Assembly (NCBI GenBank): GCA_036365145.1
Contig: JAEOAD010000029.1
Span: forward strand, 20,941,001 to 21,005,000
Length of the DNA: 64,000 nt
DNA from: Orientallactaga sibirica
Taxonomy: Eukaryota > Chordata > Mammalia > Rodentia > Dipodidae
Direction: 5' to 3'
Shown here: positions 24,444 to 35,496 of the stretch, one piece after another
Layout: each line of letters starts with the position of its first letter
Position numbering within the stretch: position 1 is the first letter of the stretch
Notes under the pieces: model-generated
Database searches by the model: none
Told to the model about the DNA's origin: nothing
Seen by the model: the letters and a program-made list of their open reading frames with translations, nothing else
Program-made: the position numbers and the translations under genes

Positions 24444-24473
<30 letters not shown>
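24444..24473. repeat. (CA)n microsatellite, left arm
   Basis: About 14 CA units. The right-arm homologue (39267-39370) has a far longer (TA)n(TG)n tract. Confidence 0.93.
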
Positions 24474-24476
<3 letters not shown>

Positions 24477-24629
24477 GTATGATGGTTACTAGAAATTAGT
24501 AGCAATGGGTTTATACTGTATTTAAATTGCTTCATCTTTTAATTTTAACAAAAATGCTTGTTTACAAAAATTCCAAAATTCAATTCTTTTTAAATTAATT
24601 ACATGACTTATTCAATTAAAAGGTTAAAT

Positions 24630-25443
24630 TTTTAGATCTTTTATGTAGATGACATCCTTCTCTATGTCCCCCACAGAAGAGGCTGTTCAAGAGAGTAGAA
24701 AGGTGTTTCTCAACTTTCCAGAAGATACATTTTCAGTTTAAGGCTAAACTCTGCCAGAACACTGTGAAATATTTGGGGGTGTTTTTGTCAGAGGAGACTA
24801 GGGAATTACATGATGAAAAACAAAAACACAAAACCCATTTTCTCCTACCTGTTCCTAAGACTCTCAAATGACTTGGGGCTTCTTTGGAAGTCACAGCTGT
24901 TGTGATGGTGTATGCAGGTAAGGAATTTCTGAAGAGGTACAAGGATCAGGAGTTTGAGCCCAGTTTGCTTCCAAGCAACAATGATAGTAGTTTTCTTAAT
25001 TCCAGAGGTTACCAAATTGATGATGCATCAGACCTCTTATACACTGAGGTAAATTTTTGGCTGTCAATTGCCTCCTAAGATATTAGGCTGCCTGTAGTAG
25101 GGACCTGCTATTCAGATAAGACTAGTTTTCTCCCTAAATCCAGTTTACCTTCCTCCCAGAAGGAGGAGGAAACACAGACCATAGCTGGAAAGAAACAATA
25201 TCTCACAGTTTTGCTGCATGAAATGATTTTAAAAGGACACCTTTTAAAAAACCTGAATAGACCCTGTTTTACAGATGGCAGTTCCTTTGTAGAAAAAGGA
25301 ATCTATAGCCGGACGTGGTGGCGCACGCCTTTAATCCCAGCACTTGGGAGGCAGAGGTAGGAGGATCGCCCTGAGTTCAAGGCCACCCTGAGACTACATA
25401 GTTAATTCCAAGGCAGCCTGGGCCAGAGTGAAACCCTAACTCA

Positions 25444-25476
<33 letters not shown>

Positions 25477-25950
25477 AGTAATCTACAAGCCTTACTATGT
25501 AATAGGCACCCCAACTGAGAAAACTGAAGGTGCACATTCCCTCTAGGCAATAATGCTCAGATAGCAGAGCTTGTGGTTCTTACATGGGCCCTAGAGGTAA
25601 ACAGAGATTAGAGAGGATCAATATTCACACCAGTTCTAAATATGCCTTCCTGGTTTCCCCATGCTCATGCCAGTATTTAAGAAGAGTGGCATTCTGCAGT
25701 CTTTCTTCCTTCTGAAGCTGCAGTAATGCACTGCAAAGGGCATGAAAAGGGGCAAGATGAAACTACAGAGGGGAACAGCTTGCTTCACCAGGCCACCTAG
25801 GACACTGCTAAGAGTCTCCTTCCCTCAGAGTTAGTGGAAACACCCCTAGATTGAGAAGCTGATCTGAAAAAAATATATCTCACTATTCCCAAGTGGAGAA
25901 AGAATGGGCCTTACGTATGGCCATGCCTTAAAACCTATTGGGTGCATCCA
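24630..25950 (+). pseudogene. Endogenous gammaretrovirus-like pol fragment (ERV1)
   Basis: Short stretches in all three frames read as retroviral polymerase. A YVDD catalytic box is seen at about 24645-24656. The RT connection region follows. An RNase H start (DGSSFVEKG) lies near 25275-25300, and further RNase H-like sequence runs from 25490 to 25600. Many stops and frameshifts break it, so it cannot encode an enzyme. A B1 SINE interrupts it at 25306-25470. The same fragment, inverted, is in the right arm. Placement with class I (gamma) retroviruses is family knowledge applied to short motifs. Confidence 0.75.
25306..25470 (+). mobile_element. B1 SINE specific to the left arm, with target-site duplication
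   Basis: GCCGGACGTGGTGGCGCACG to a long A-run. It is flanked by AGAAAAAGGAATCTA (25291-25305) and AGAAAAAGTAATCTA (25471-25485). The right arm has one uninterrupted copy of that site (near 37028-37042, antisense), an empty pre-integration site. Confidence 0.95.
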
Positions 25951-26009
25951 AACAGAGAAAATAAAGTTGCTCTTGTGTGAGGTGACTCAATGGAAAATTC
26001 TTACAACAG

Positions 26010-26530
26010 AGGTGTTGTAGGAGACTCAGGGGAAACCTAGCTTCTTTTGGACACTTTCAATTAGTAACAGAAGCCCAACGAGGAAACAGATTCTCCCCCA
26101 CCTTGGCAGAAATGGAATCCTTCTCTGATCTATACTCATCTGTAACACCTGCAATGACCCTGCTACCCATAGTCTAGCACACTACCTTGCTGGGGCCTTC
26201 ACTTCCCACGTGGGCTGGCCCTGGAGCCCGCCCTTCAAATCTATAAACCAATCGGGTGTTCTCTTTGCATAGTTGAATTTGAGGAAAGAATGCATCTTAA
26301 CTGACTATAAGGACCTGTCCCTGCTCTTCTCTGCCTCTGTTATTCCTCATCCTACTCTGCAATCTCTGCTTGGAATCTTACCAGATTTTCCTGTCCCCCT
26401 GCCTCCCACACACAACTAGCTTGGCTTTCGGCCTAAATAAAACTCAATAATTTTTTGGTGTGGGTCCTTTTTCTGTTTTCTGCTTTATTCAATTTTTGGG
26501 GTATCTTCTCACTTTAATTAAGTTTGATTT
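26010..26530 (+). mobile_element. Probable ERV1 LTR (left arm)
   Basis: It follows the pol fragment in the same orientation. It has a CCAAT-type box in ATAAACCAATCGGG (about 26244-26257), a pyrimidine-rich R region, and the poly(A) signal AATAAAA at about 26436. The body begins near TGTTGTAGGAGACTC. Ends are approximate. The right-arm copy is 35995-36515 inverted. Confidence 0.65.
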
Positions 26531-26705
26531 TCCATGGGTGTGGTAATCTCCCTGTGTGAACCCCTTCCACTCTAGAGGTATCATGTTGGTGCTTTATGTC
26601 ACCCCGGTGCCTGTTAGCTGTGTAATTTCTCTAAACTCAGAGCAACCATTATACAACTCTCTTAACCACCCATTTTCACTGCCTGGCACTATCTTCCCAT
26701 TCTCA
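26531..26705 (+). other. ERV-adjacent sequence up to the inner duplication edge
   Basis: It is shared with 35815-35990 in inverse orientation. It may be LTR end plus flanking DNA. No gene is seen. Confidence 0.4.
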
Positions 26706-27179
26706 AACCATCGCCACTTTTAAGACAAAATATGATTAAAGATGGATGCTGTGCCTCCCACACATGATTCCATTGAATCTCTACATAGGTTTTATCTCCC
26801 ACATGCTTAGGGCTCTGCTCCAGCCTCTGTAAATAAAGGGCAGTCAAGATTTTGGTCCCTGTCCCGAGGTCAAACATGCCCCAGCAGAGAACAGGGCATT
26901 TTTAGTGGATTCTACAGCTCTGGTTAGTCACCTTTCCTCTTGATCAGAAAGGTCACAGAGACCTAGAGATTGGTCTCAAGTGAATGTTCAGAAGAGGGTC
27001 CAAACCAAAGAAAAGATCCTCAGTACTTCCAAGGGAAACCGCATGGTCAACCAGACCCTTGTTCATCCCAGCAGATGGCCTGAATGCTAAGCAATCATGA
27101 GGATCTTCCAAGATCACTAAAAGTCTTTTCTAATGAGCTGCAAATAACTTGAAATATTTGGTCTTAAACCAGCAGCAGA

Positions 27180-27900
27180 GGTGTGTGGGTCTTTATCGTT
27201 TCCAGAGGTTGTTGGCCACCCCCGGTGAGGTAGGGTGGAGTTGGGGGGAAGCAGGGTCCATCCTAGTGAAACAGGTGAGTGCGATGACTAAGATGAAGGG
27301 CAATGAACACCTGGGAGACATCTGATGGGCTGCACTCCTTTATTCCACAGGGGAGTGGGTTTATAAACACTTGGGAAAGGTTGAGATGGCACATACAGAC
27401 TATATGGCCATCGGATCATAGGGGAGGGCTGTTTTCTAAGTGGCAGAGACTTCAAAGCTGTGGGGAGGATGAGGAGATGGCAGAAGGCTGTGACTTCAAA
27501 GGCTGTGGGGGTTGAAAGAGATGTTGGAAAGGCTACATGAGTTCAGCCACATAAGGTTCTCTTGGGCAGCTACCCACAAGATCAGGAACTGGGGGGCAAA
27601 GTCTGAGGTATGGAATGGTCAGAGCCTTTTGGGGTCAGGGGGAGGGCCTCCCCAGTTCTGCCCACTCTGGGTGATGACAGGGCACACTACAACCTACAGC
27701 GTAGGGAAGGCCAGTCACCATTGCCAGGGACTGATGATAGGGCCAGCTGCAACCCCACAGCCCAGGGTCCCCAGCCATGTCCAACAGTTTAGCCAGCCTC
27801 CTCAGAGTCCCCGCCCATTTTTAGCAATGCCCAAAAGAAGAGTATTGCGGGAGACTAAAGTCTGCCTTAAAAGCTATGGGCAACACAGCTGAAAATTTCC
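27180..27900 (-). mobile_element. GC-rich LTR-like element (antisense)
   Basis: It is strikingly GC-rich against its surroundings. On the minus strand it has a poly(A) signal (AATAAAG at about 27340) followed by a short unique part. The upstream region has GGGCGGGGACTC (27806-27818), an Sp1-like site, and tandem imperfect repeats. The left edge leads into possible ERV leader sequence (26930-27180). It could be a class II (ERVK-type) LTR. Open frames on the plus strand here have no protein signature. Confidence 0.45.
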
Positions 27901-28002
27901 CTTTGTTATCCTGAGGGCTAAACAAAGAGAAGGACTGAAATGGCAGGGTTCATATAAAATTAATATGTTGAAAATATGTTCTTTGTTTAAAAATTTTTCC
28001 AT

Positions 28003-28195
28003 TGGTGCTGGAGGGATGGCTTAGTGGTTAAGGCATTTGCCTGCAAAGTCAAAGAACCCAGGATTGATTCCCCAGGACCCACATTAGTCAGATTTACAAA
28101 GGGACACATGTGTCAGGAATTCGTTTCCAGTGGTTGGAGGCCCCGACATACCTATTCTATCTCTCCTTCTCTGTCAAATAAATAAATAAATTTTC
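28003..28195 (+). mobile_element. tRNA-derived SINE
   Basis: GGTGCTGGAGGGATGGCTTA to CAAATAAATAAATAAATT. Confidence 0.92.
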
Positions 28196-28765
28196 CATTG
28201 AGAAATTTATTTGTAGTATCTTTAATAACTTTTTAATGGAGAAATGATATAAAGTACAAATTATATCAATTTTAGTTATTTTATGCAATTGTTTTAATTT
28301 TTCTTTGCAAAGTTTGCTTTCTTATATGGTATTGTTGAACATAATCATGTTTAACCATACAATTCATTTTCCTGGTTTAAGGACAGGTTTTCAAAATTTA
28401 ACTCTGTGTTTGTGGAAGCTCATTTTCTCAGTCTTGCTAAAGATGTACAACCTTTTATTGGAATTTTCATCAAGTAGACATGAAAGTTGAATATTGCTAA
28501 TTTATTTTTTTCTTTTTAAGATGACTATGGGCATATTGGTTAATTCATAATGTGGACTCATGAGAAAATCAATATCCCTAAGCAATAACAATAATCACTT
28601 CACTGTTCTTCCTATTTCTGCTGGATGCCTCTGTGGTTTTACTTCTGACATATTGGAGTATAGCGAAGCAATTCTCAGAAATATATTCCATCTGTGTTAT
28701 ATTATTTGCACCTTTAAATGACAAGCTACTTACTATAGACTCAACTATAATGAAAACAAGGCAGA
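28196..28765. other. AT-rich intergenic, no gene seen
   Basis: No exon-like or structured RNA block was recognised. Confidence 0.4.
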
Positions 28766-28769
28766 AACT

Positions 28770-28812
28770 ATCACTTCTCAGTCTTTTGGCTGGCTAAGAT
28801 CAAGAGAAGAAT
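28770..28812 (+). pseudogene. U2 snRNA 5'-end fragment
   Basis: TCACTTCTCAGTCTTTTGGC then TGGCTAAGATCAAGAG resembles the first ~35 nt of U2 snRNA, with a 4-nt GGCT duplication and a few substitutions. The rest of U2 (Sm site, 3' stem) is absent. It is therefore a retroposed or truncated fragment, not an RNA gene. Confidence 0.7.
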
Positions 28813-28866
28813 GCAGAAACTGTGACTTTGACAAGTGCTTTTGTCTACCTAAAAAACTCATAATTA

Positions 28867-29014
28867 GGGCTGGGGAGATGGCTTAGCAGTTCAGGTGTTT
28901 GCCTGAAAAGCCAAAGGATCCCAGTTCCTCTTTCCAGGTCCCACCTAAGCCAGATGCACAAAGTGGAGTATGCATCTGGAGTTTGTTTGCAGTGATTGGA
29001 GGGTCTGGCATGCC

Positions 29015-29050
<36 letters not shown>

Positions 29051-29090
29051 CTTTTTCTCTCTCAAATAAATAAATAAAATGTAAAAATGT
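28867..29090 (+). mobile_element. tRNA-derived SINE
   Basis: GGGCTGGGGAGATGGCTTAG to AAATAAATAAATAAAATG, with (CT)n at 29018-29046. Flanks AAACTCATAATTA (28855) and AAACCTCATAATTA (29096) look like a target-site duplication of about 10 bp. Confidence 0.93.
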
Positions 29091-30115
29091 TTTTAAAAAC
29101 CTCATAATTACTTGTTCTTTTCAAATCAAAATCTAAGCCTGTTTCACATATTGAAATTAGCATATACTTCCTTTATATATTATTTTATTTCACTAAGTGT
29201 TATTGGGATATTAGTGTCATTTGTACTACAGAAATTCCCCCTTTCTGGATACTTGGTTGTATCCGTGTGTAATATCAAAACCTCTGCCTATCCTACTAAA
29301 TCTAGGTAACTGGTAGATAGTTTATCAGATACCTCTAACTATATTTATTTCATATATACCATATGAAATAAAATATATTCACATGTATATGTAAAGGAAT
29401 ATAACCATTTTGATTGTCTGAATGCAATTGAACCACATAGCCATAGGAACTTGAGAGGTGGCTCAGGGTTAAAGGCCCTTACTTGAGATACATAATTGTA
29501 TACATTAAAACTAGAATTTAAAAATTATGTAACAATACAAGTTGTTTATTTTATAAAATACTTCTTCAAAAACAAATGACGTATTTTTAGTACAACAAAC
29601 TATGCCTGCTCCTTGTTTGAAGGAAAAAAAAGATTTTACATCAAAACAGTGAATTGCAACTTATTTTGCTCAATACAACCATTGGTGTCTAGTAAGACGT
29701 TTTCAGACACAGAATATTGAAAAATATTTTTAAAATATTTAAATAATTTTTATTCTCTGCTTAATATAGTTCAAGAGAAATTGACAATTAAAATATATCT
29801 TTTGTATTATAATGGTATCAAGGACACAGGTTAGAAACTATTAATTAGTACTAAAAGACCACTTACCAAAGATTTGTTTGGCCTTTTCACCACTAACATC
29901 AGCACAAGTTAAATGAACAAGTAGAAATTTTTTGGTGTAATTAAGAAAATCACAATGTAAAGCCATTCTGAGAGGACTTAGGGACTTCAAGGGAGTATGA
30001 TTTCAATCTGAGAGTATAAATCTAAGAAAGGAAGTAGAAAAATCAGAATTAGGAAAAACTGAGGGACTGTTTCTTAGACACCATACATGTGTGAAGAGAA
30101 AGGAGATTCACTCAG
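29091..30115. other. AT-rich intergenic leading into the copy C flank
   Basis: No gene is seen. A SINE-head fragment lies at about 29446-29490. From about 29825 the sequence aligns with 16320-16590. Confidence 0.4.
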
Positions 30116-30304
30116 TTTTTATCCTTGACATATTGGCTATAATGCTGACTCAGAATGATTTTAGTCTTTCTTCAAGTCTTCTACAAAATGCAAACACCTA
30201 CATGTAGAAAAGGCCCTTTTCCATCCATGTAAATTTTTAATATGAACTAAGAAATGATGCTCACTATTATTTAGCTTTTCTAACTAATCCAACTTTCACT
30301 TGTT

Positions 30305-32070
30305 AAGGTTTCTTACATGACAACATACAGAGAAATATGCATGCACACATTGGGGAGTGAATTCTTCCAGGCTGATCTACAATGCACAGCACAAACTTAT
30401 TTTCCTTATTTAAAAGCTGTGATAGTTTCAATATTTAGTATCAGTATAATTGCTAACAGAATTTGATGCCATTTGCGGAGGTCACTCAACATATGTGGGA
30501 AATGGTGGAAAAATTTTAAAGTTCATTCCTCACTGAGGACATACTTGGTCTAATAAGAGGCGAGGTAAGAGGCATCTCTTGTGGCCATACCCAGTCTTGG
30601 ATTAGGAGGTGTTTTGTGATACTATAATGAATATCCTTGCATTCTATGTCAGGTTCTACCTTCTGACCCTAACCAGCACAAGCATCCAGTGATGAATTTC
30701 AGTTTCCCTCCTACATCTGCTCTAATTAAAACTCATTGTTTATTGCCTTGAAAAACTAATACAGATCTCTGCAAGACAGGTAAGTGTTAGCTAAAGTGCA
30801 CCAGACCCCTGGCAGGGGTCACATCTCACCTTACAGGAAAAGGAGAAGTCAGATCCCATCCTCACAGTCCTCACAAAACATGGAGATCTAAGACTCAGCA
30901 AAGGCTGTCCTGGGAGCTCTCAGGGGAAAGAGAATATGGATTCTCCATATCATACTAGACTCCAGAAGAGAGGGATGGACCAAAATTAGTATATCAGCTC
31001 AGAGCTAGACAGAAATGACCGAAAGGAACCATGGTCTCTGTGTAAGTCCCATCACATTTCCTTCAGGGTCACTGACTACACCTCACTCACAGAAGGATGC
31101 TGCCTCCCATGGCCATGGCCAGTGCATCTGAGATGCTGCTCCCCTGCCTGATGCTCTATGTGAGGAACAAGGTGAGATTTGTCTGCTTCTAGATCCTGGC
31201 TCCCTGTGAGTGTTCAGAAATAAGAAATTGCTGGAGTCTCCTGAATGCCTCATATGTTCACACAGGGGAAAATATCATTAATAACTTCCAGTTGGTCACT
31301 AGCATTGTGAGGAACAGCAGTGGCCTCTCATCAAACACATGGCAGGATTTTGCTTTTTGCTATGAATGCCTTAATTTTGCTTGCTTGTTTGAATAAGCAA
31401 CATGTGAAGGTCAGTTGTACCATACCAGGAAGGATGTGCTGACAAAACTGTCAGATAAGAATGAGCAGAGTCCTGCACAATACAAAACCAAAGAAGGTAA
31501 AATGCCATTCATTTTCTCCTCAAATATGAAGAAAATGAGAGGTAGCCTTGATTTTTGTTTTTTCTTCTTTTTTTTTTTTATTTGAGAGAGACAGAGAGAG
31601 AGGCAGAAAGAGAGAGAGAGATAGAATCAGAGAGAGAATGGGCACTCCAGGGCCTTTTCAGGTCCTGTGAACTAACTCCAGACATGTTTGCCCCCTTGTG
31701 TACATGCGTGATATTTCATGCTTGCATCACTTTTGTGCCTGGCTAAACGTAGGACGTAGAGATTTGAACAAGCATTTTTAGGCTTCGCAAGCAGGCACCT
31801 TAACCACTAAGCCATCTATCCAGCCCTGATTTTTGTTTTAATACAAAAATATAAGGCTCACAGACATTCTCCCAGGTGAACTCCCAGTACATACAAACCC
31901 TGGTTTTCATTTCACCCCATATCTATCTCTCTCTCACCCCACCTTCCACGTGACACTGACCAGAAAAAATGTCCCTCTCTACTGTGCAGTAGGCTTAGAG
32001 TTGGCAGGTTTGGGGCTCTGACTTCTATGCTGTGGACAACACACCAAAATGCTCCTAGGATGCACAGGTG
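30305..32070 (+). pseudogene. Reg3: REG3-like lectin pseudogene, 3'-truncated (copy C)
   Basis: Non-coding exon 1 ends at 30779 with a good donor (CAG|GTAAGT). Exon 2 runs 31067-31171. Its ATG at 31097 starts MLPPMAMASASEMLLPCL, but its coding part is 75 nt, one short, so the frame is lost. Exon 3 survives near 31950-32067, where the YA..T.K...... pattern can be read. There the second Cys is Phe and the KSW Trp codon is a TAG stop. The donor is kept as CAG|GTGAAT. Intron 3-like sequence follows to about 32260, and then no match to exons 4-6 can be found, so the gene is cut off. A SINE sits in intron 2 (31570-31826). Family products are secreted lectins; this copy cannot make one. It is the closest relative of copy A, on the opposite strand. 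Confidence 0.85.
31562..31828 (-). mobile_element. tRNA-derived SINE in intron 2 of copy C (antisense)
   Basis: A T-run and GAGAGAGACAGAG tract at the left and AAGCCATCTATCCAGCCC at the right. It is of the longer subfamily (CTGGCTAAACGTAGGAC stretch). Confidence 0.9.
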
Positions 32071-32365
32071 AATGTCAAGGAGCAGGGTTGAAGACAACAG
32101 TGAGCTGTACATAGTGGACAGGAGACAGGCCTCAAATTTCCATGGTTCCCTGGGAATCTGAGTGAATGCTCCATTTTTCACACAATCTCATTCATTCCCA
32201 CCAACATTTACCCTGCACATATCCAGTGAGGTCTCTGTTTATCATTGTGTCCTTCTTCACCCAGTGATCTTGTTCTCTGTAGCAAACATGCATTGTTCAG
32301 AGCTTCCTCCTCTCCTTTTCTATTAACTGTAATTGGCTAAAGATGTGCCCTTAAAAACACATGTG

Positions 32366-32582
32366 TTGGGCTGGAGAGATGTTTCAATGGTTAAGGTGCT
32401 TAAATTAAAAGCCTAACAATCAGGGTTAAATTCCCCAGTGTGCACATAAAGTCAGATACACAAAGTGGAGCACAGATGTGGAGTATTTTTGCAGCCAGAG
32501 GACCTGGCACATCCAGTCTCTCTGTATCTATTTTCTGTGTCTCTACCTGCTTCAAAATAAATAAATAAAAATATTTTTTAAA
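32366..32582 (+). mobile_element. tRNA-derived SINE
   Basis: GGGCTGGAGAGATGTTTCAA to AAATAAATAAATAAAAAT, a little beyond the point where REG3 homology of copy C ends. Confidence 0.9.
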
Positions 32583-32870
32583 AGCTTCTATCTCAAAGTC
32601 CAGAAACCAGTAGAACAGGAGGGAGTTAAATATCCATTTGAGTTAGACTATTCAGATATTTACTAAAATGTATTTTGTTCCCTCAGTTAGAATGTTGTTA
32701 AGGGCTTTACTCCTTAGAGTAAAATATTTGGTAGATTTTAGTAAGTTAGCTCTTTTTGAACCCTGTGTCTAAACCTCAAAGGCAATTTAAGTTCAAACAT
32801 TGTCTGAAAAGATATTAACCACCTCAAGTGATTGTGAGTTAAGGTAAAGGCAATGAGCAAAAATGATTAT
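32583..32870. other. Intergenic, no gene seen
   Basis: No recognisable exon. This is where exons 4-6 of copy C would be expected. Confidence 0.4.
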
Positions 32871-33300
32871 TGTGAGCTGTCGTGAGTGTATTTTAAGTCT
32901 ACTTCAGTGACAAGCTCTTAGAAGCCTCTGGATCTCTGCTTTGGCAGGTGATGAGTCTCCTCAGAGTCTGTCTCCTTCACCCTGGTACTGATTATCAGGT
33001 TCAGCATGGAGGCAGCACTCTTGCTCATCTCAATTCCTCTGTGGTTTCACCTGTGCCTTGGCTGAAGTGCAAGGGGAACTTTATCTCTTATGGTCTCTCT
33101 ACCTTCTGAAAAAGAAAAACACATTCTCCAATGGAGAGTGAAGTCAGCCTCTTTTAATGGGATAAGCATTATTAATTTAGGGACAATTTGATGTATGTAA
33201 CCCCTCTTTTAGACAAAGATTTGTGACAACTTGACACTTTTGAGCATAATCTTTGTCTCCATAAGATTTTATCTGGTTCCTTAGTCTCTCTTGAGACCCC
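32871..33300 (-). repeat. Antisense L1 3'UTR remnant
   Basis: It aligns with 56690-57065 in the same orientation (GGCAGCACTCTTGCTCATCT and GGCTGAAGTGCAAGGGG blocks) and partly with 17270-17420. Confidence 0.65.
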
Positions 33301-34408
33301 TTAGATAACTGATTATTTGGAGCATTGAGATTCACACAAAACACAACATCCATCTTTGCTTCAGTAAATGCATGTGCATTTTGGTGTCATGTCCATATAA
33401 CCTTATCATTCTCTCTGCCGTGTATAAAGAAAAACTTGCCCCACCATCAGAAGATTTGAGGAGCCATCACCACAAAGTGAGTGAAAATTATGGGTAACTA
33501 AGATACTGGATTAATACACAGTACCTTCTCCCCAAAACCATATATGTTGGGTCCTAAGGAAATGTGACTAGCTTTAACATAACTTCTTTCCCTTGATATG
33601 TGGGAAAGTACTGTCTAGAGACAGAAATTAATTATGAGAGTACAAAGTTTCTGTATGAGGCTCACTGTTATCAATTGTGTGGAGAGAAGCAGATTCCTTT
33701 TCTTGTTCTCACATTTAAAGTTGTTGAGTTTTAAATGGGATCAGACAGTGCAACAGAATGGACACAGGGGATAGCATCATCATGATGCTTCCCATCCTCT
33801 CAGCCATGAGAATCCTCTTGTCAAAAACTGAAATTGTATCTTGTCTCTAATGTCTGTTTTACTACTCAATGGAAGAACATAGTCACAATCATCAGGAAAA
33901 GAAAAGGGCATTTGTTCCATGTCCTGTGATCTCTCAGTTCTGACATTGTGTCCTTTTCTTTTTATTGTTTAGTCAAATAGCATTTAGGAATTTTACAGAT
34001 AATTTAATAATTAGTTTTCATACTTCATCATGCTGTTTATGCATTTTCTGCTTTTAAGTCTCTTGATGTCCATTCTGTTATGATATGTCCTCCTGTTGCC
34101 CTGCACATTCCCTTTCTTTCTCTGGCTTCTTAAAGAATAAGCTTGACTTGTTCATTTAGATCTTGTTTCTTTTCTGATATATTTATTTGATGTTCTTAGT
34201 TCTTCATATGCACTGCATGTACAATGTACAATAAGTATGAATACATTTTATTTTTGGTTTTTCCAAACTAATTCTGAGTTCTGTTATTTCTTTTCTCCAT
34301 GTTTCACTTATAAGTGCTTTGTTTAATATCCAAATGTTTGTTTTGTGGAATATTTCTACTCTCATTCTGTTTGATCATTAATTTTACATTCATTTTCATA
34401 AAAAAAAA
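33301..34408. other. Intergenic, no gene seen
   Basis: AT-rich sequence without gene or RNA signatures. Parts of 34000-34390 are L1-like antisense in texture but too diverged to assign. Confidence 0.4.
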
Positions 34409-34410
34409 AA

Positions 34411-34626
34411 CGGGCTGGAGAGATGGCTTAGCAGATAAGTGCTTGCCTGTGAAGCCTACAGACCCCGGTTTGAGGCTTGATTCCCCATTACCCACATAAG
34501 CCAGATGCACATGGTAGTGCATGCATCTGGAGTTCGTTTGCATTGGCTAGAGGCCCTGGTGTACCCATTCTCTCTCTGTCTCTCTTTCTCCCTGTCTCTG
34601 TCTATAATAAGAAAATAAATTTAAAA
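34411..34626 (+). mobile_element. tRNA-derived SINE
   Basis: GGGCTGGAGAGATGGCTTAG to GAAAATAAATTTAAAAAAC, with a short internal duplication around GGTTTGAGGCTTGATTCC. Confidence 0.92.
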
Positions 34627-35328
34627 AACCTTCTTATTCCTACTTCTTTAAATTTGTTCTGATGTATTTTATGCTACAGAAAATGGCCTCTCATTATGAA
34701 TGTTGTTTGAACTTAAATAACTATGCATTATAATGCTATATGGAATATATGCTCTCTCTTTATCTCTCTTTGCATATTTGGCAGGATTTGATGTTACAGA
34801 CTTCCCTCTTTTCAGCCTCTTGAATGTCGGATTTACAGGTTTACTCTACCATAGCCAGTCTCAATGGAGTATTCTTCCATAATTGTCACATGGATTATGT
34901 TAACTGATATTGCTGGTTGTACCCTCTTTGTGTTTCCAAACTCTTGTCTCTTGTGCTATCAGATACTGAAAGAGAGAGATGTTGAAATCACTATTTACAA
35001 GTGGTCCTCAGTTTAGACTGTTTGATATTATTGTTTTTAAATTTTATAGGGTTATAAAGGAAATTTGCATTCATTAAATATATACCATGTGGTTTGAATT
35101 CTTACATTTCAATAATTAGTGATATACCATATGATATTTTAGTAATTCTGAACTATGAGCTATGGACCCCAATCAGCCACAGAATGATGGGTTGTTTACT
35201 AACCGAATAAAAATGCTGTTTTGCTAATGATATGGATTCATAGATTGGATATAGTAAAAACATCTTGAGTCATTATTTTACCAACTATATACATTATCAG
35301 GTACAGCCTGTCATAAAAGTGGATTTAT
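34627..35328. other. AT-rich intergenic, possibly old antisense L1
   Basis: Stretches at 34790-35010 have the T-rich texture of antisense L1 ORF2 but carry no motif I can confirm. No gene is seen. Confidence 0.35.
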
Positions 35329-35478
35329 AAGCCAGGCGTGGTGGCACATTCCTTTAATCCCAGTACTTGTGAGGGAGAGGGAGTGGGACCACTGTGAGTT
35401 CGAGGCCACCCTGAGACTACGTAGTAAATTCCAGGTCAACCTGGGCTAGAGCGAGACCCTACCTTGAAAAACAAAAAA
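35329..35478 (+). mobile_element. B1 SINE
   Basis: GCCAGGCGTGGTGGCACATT to GAGACCCTACCTTGAAAAAC. Confidence 0.93.
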
Positions 35479-35496
35479 ATCTATATTTATATAAGA

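Larger units (their letters stand above)
17486..26705 (+). repeat. Left arm of a large inverted duplication
   Basis: The reverse complement of this arm is found at 35815-46478. Matched landmarks: 17490/46475, 18905-18960/45030-45088, 20956/42679 (REG3 start codons), 23212/40419 (last exon), 24884/38870, 26250/36270. The outer edge lies in GAGGACTAGTG at 17488 and the inner edge near GGCACTATCTTCCC at 26690. Within the arm, most SINEs and the retrovirus remnant are shared with the partner, so they predate the duplication. Confidence 0.93.

Noticed and set aside
27512..27892. 126-residue open frame in the GC-rich block
   Set aside because: High GC lowers stop frequency; overlapping frames are also open and none shows a motif.
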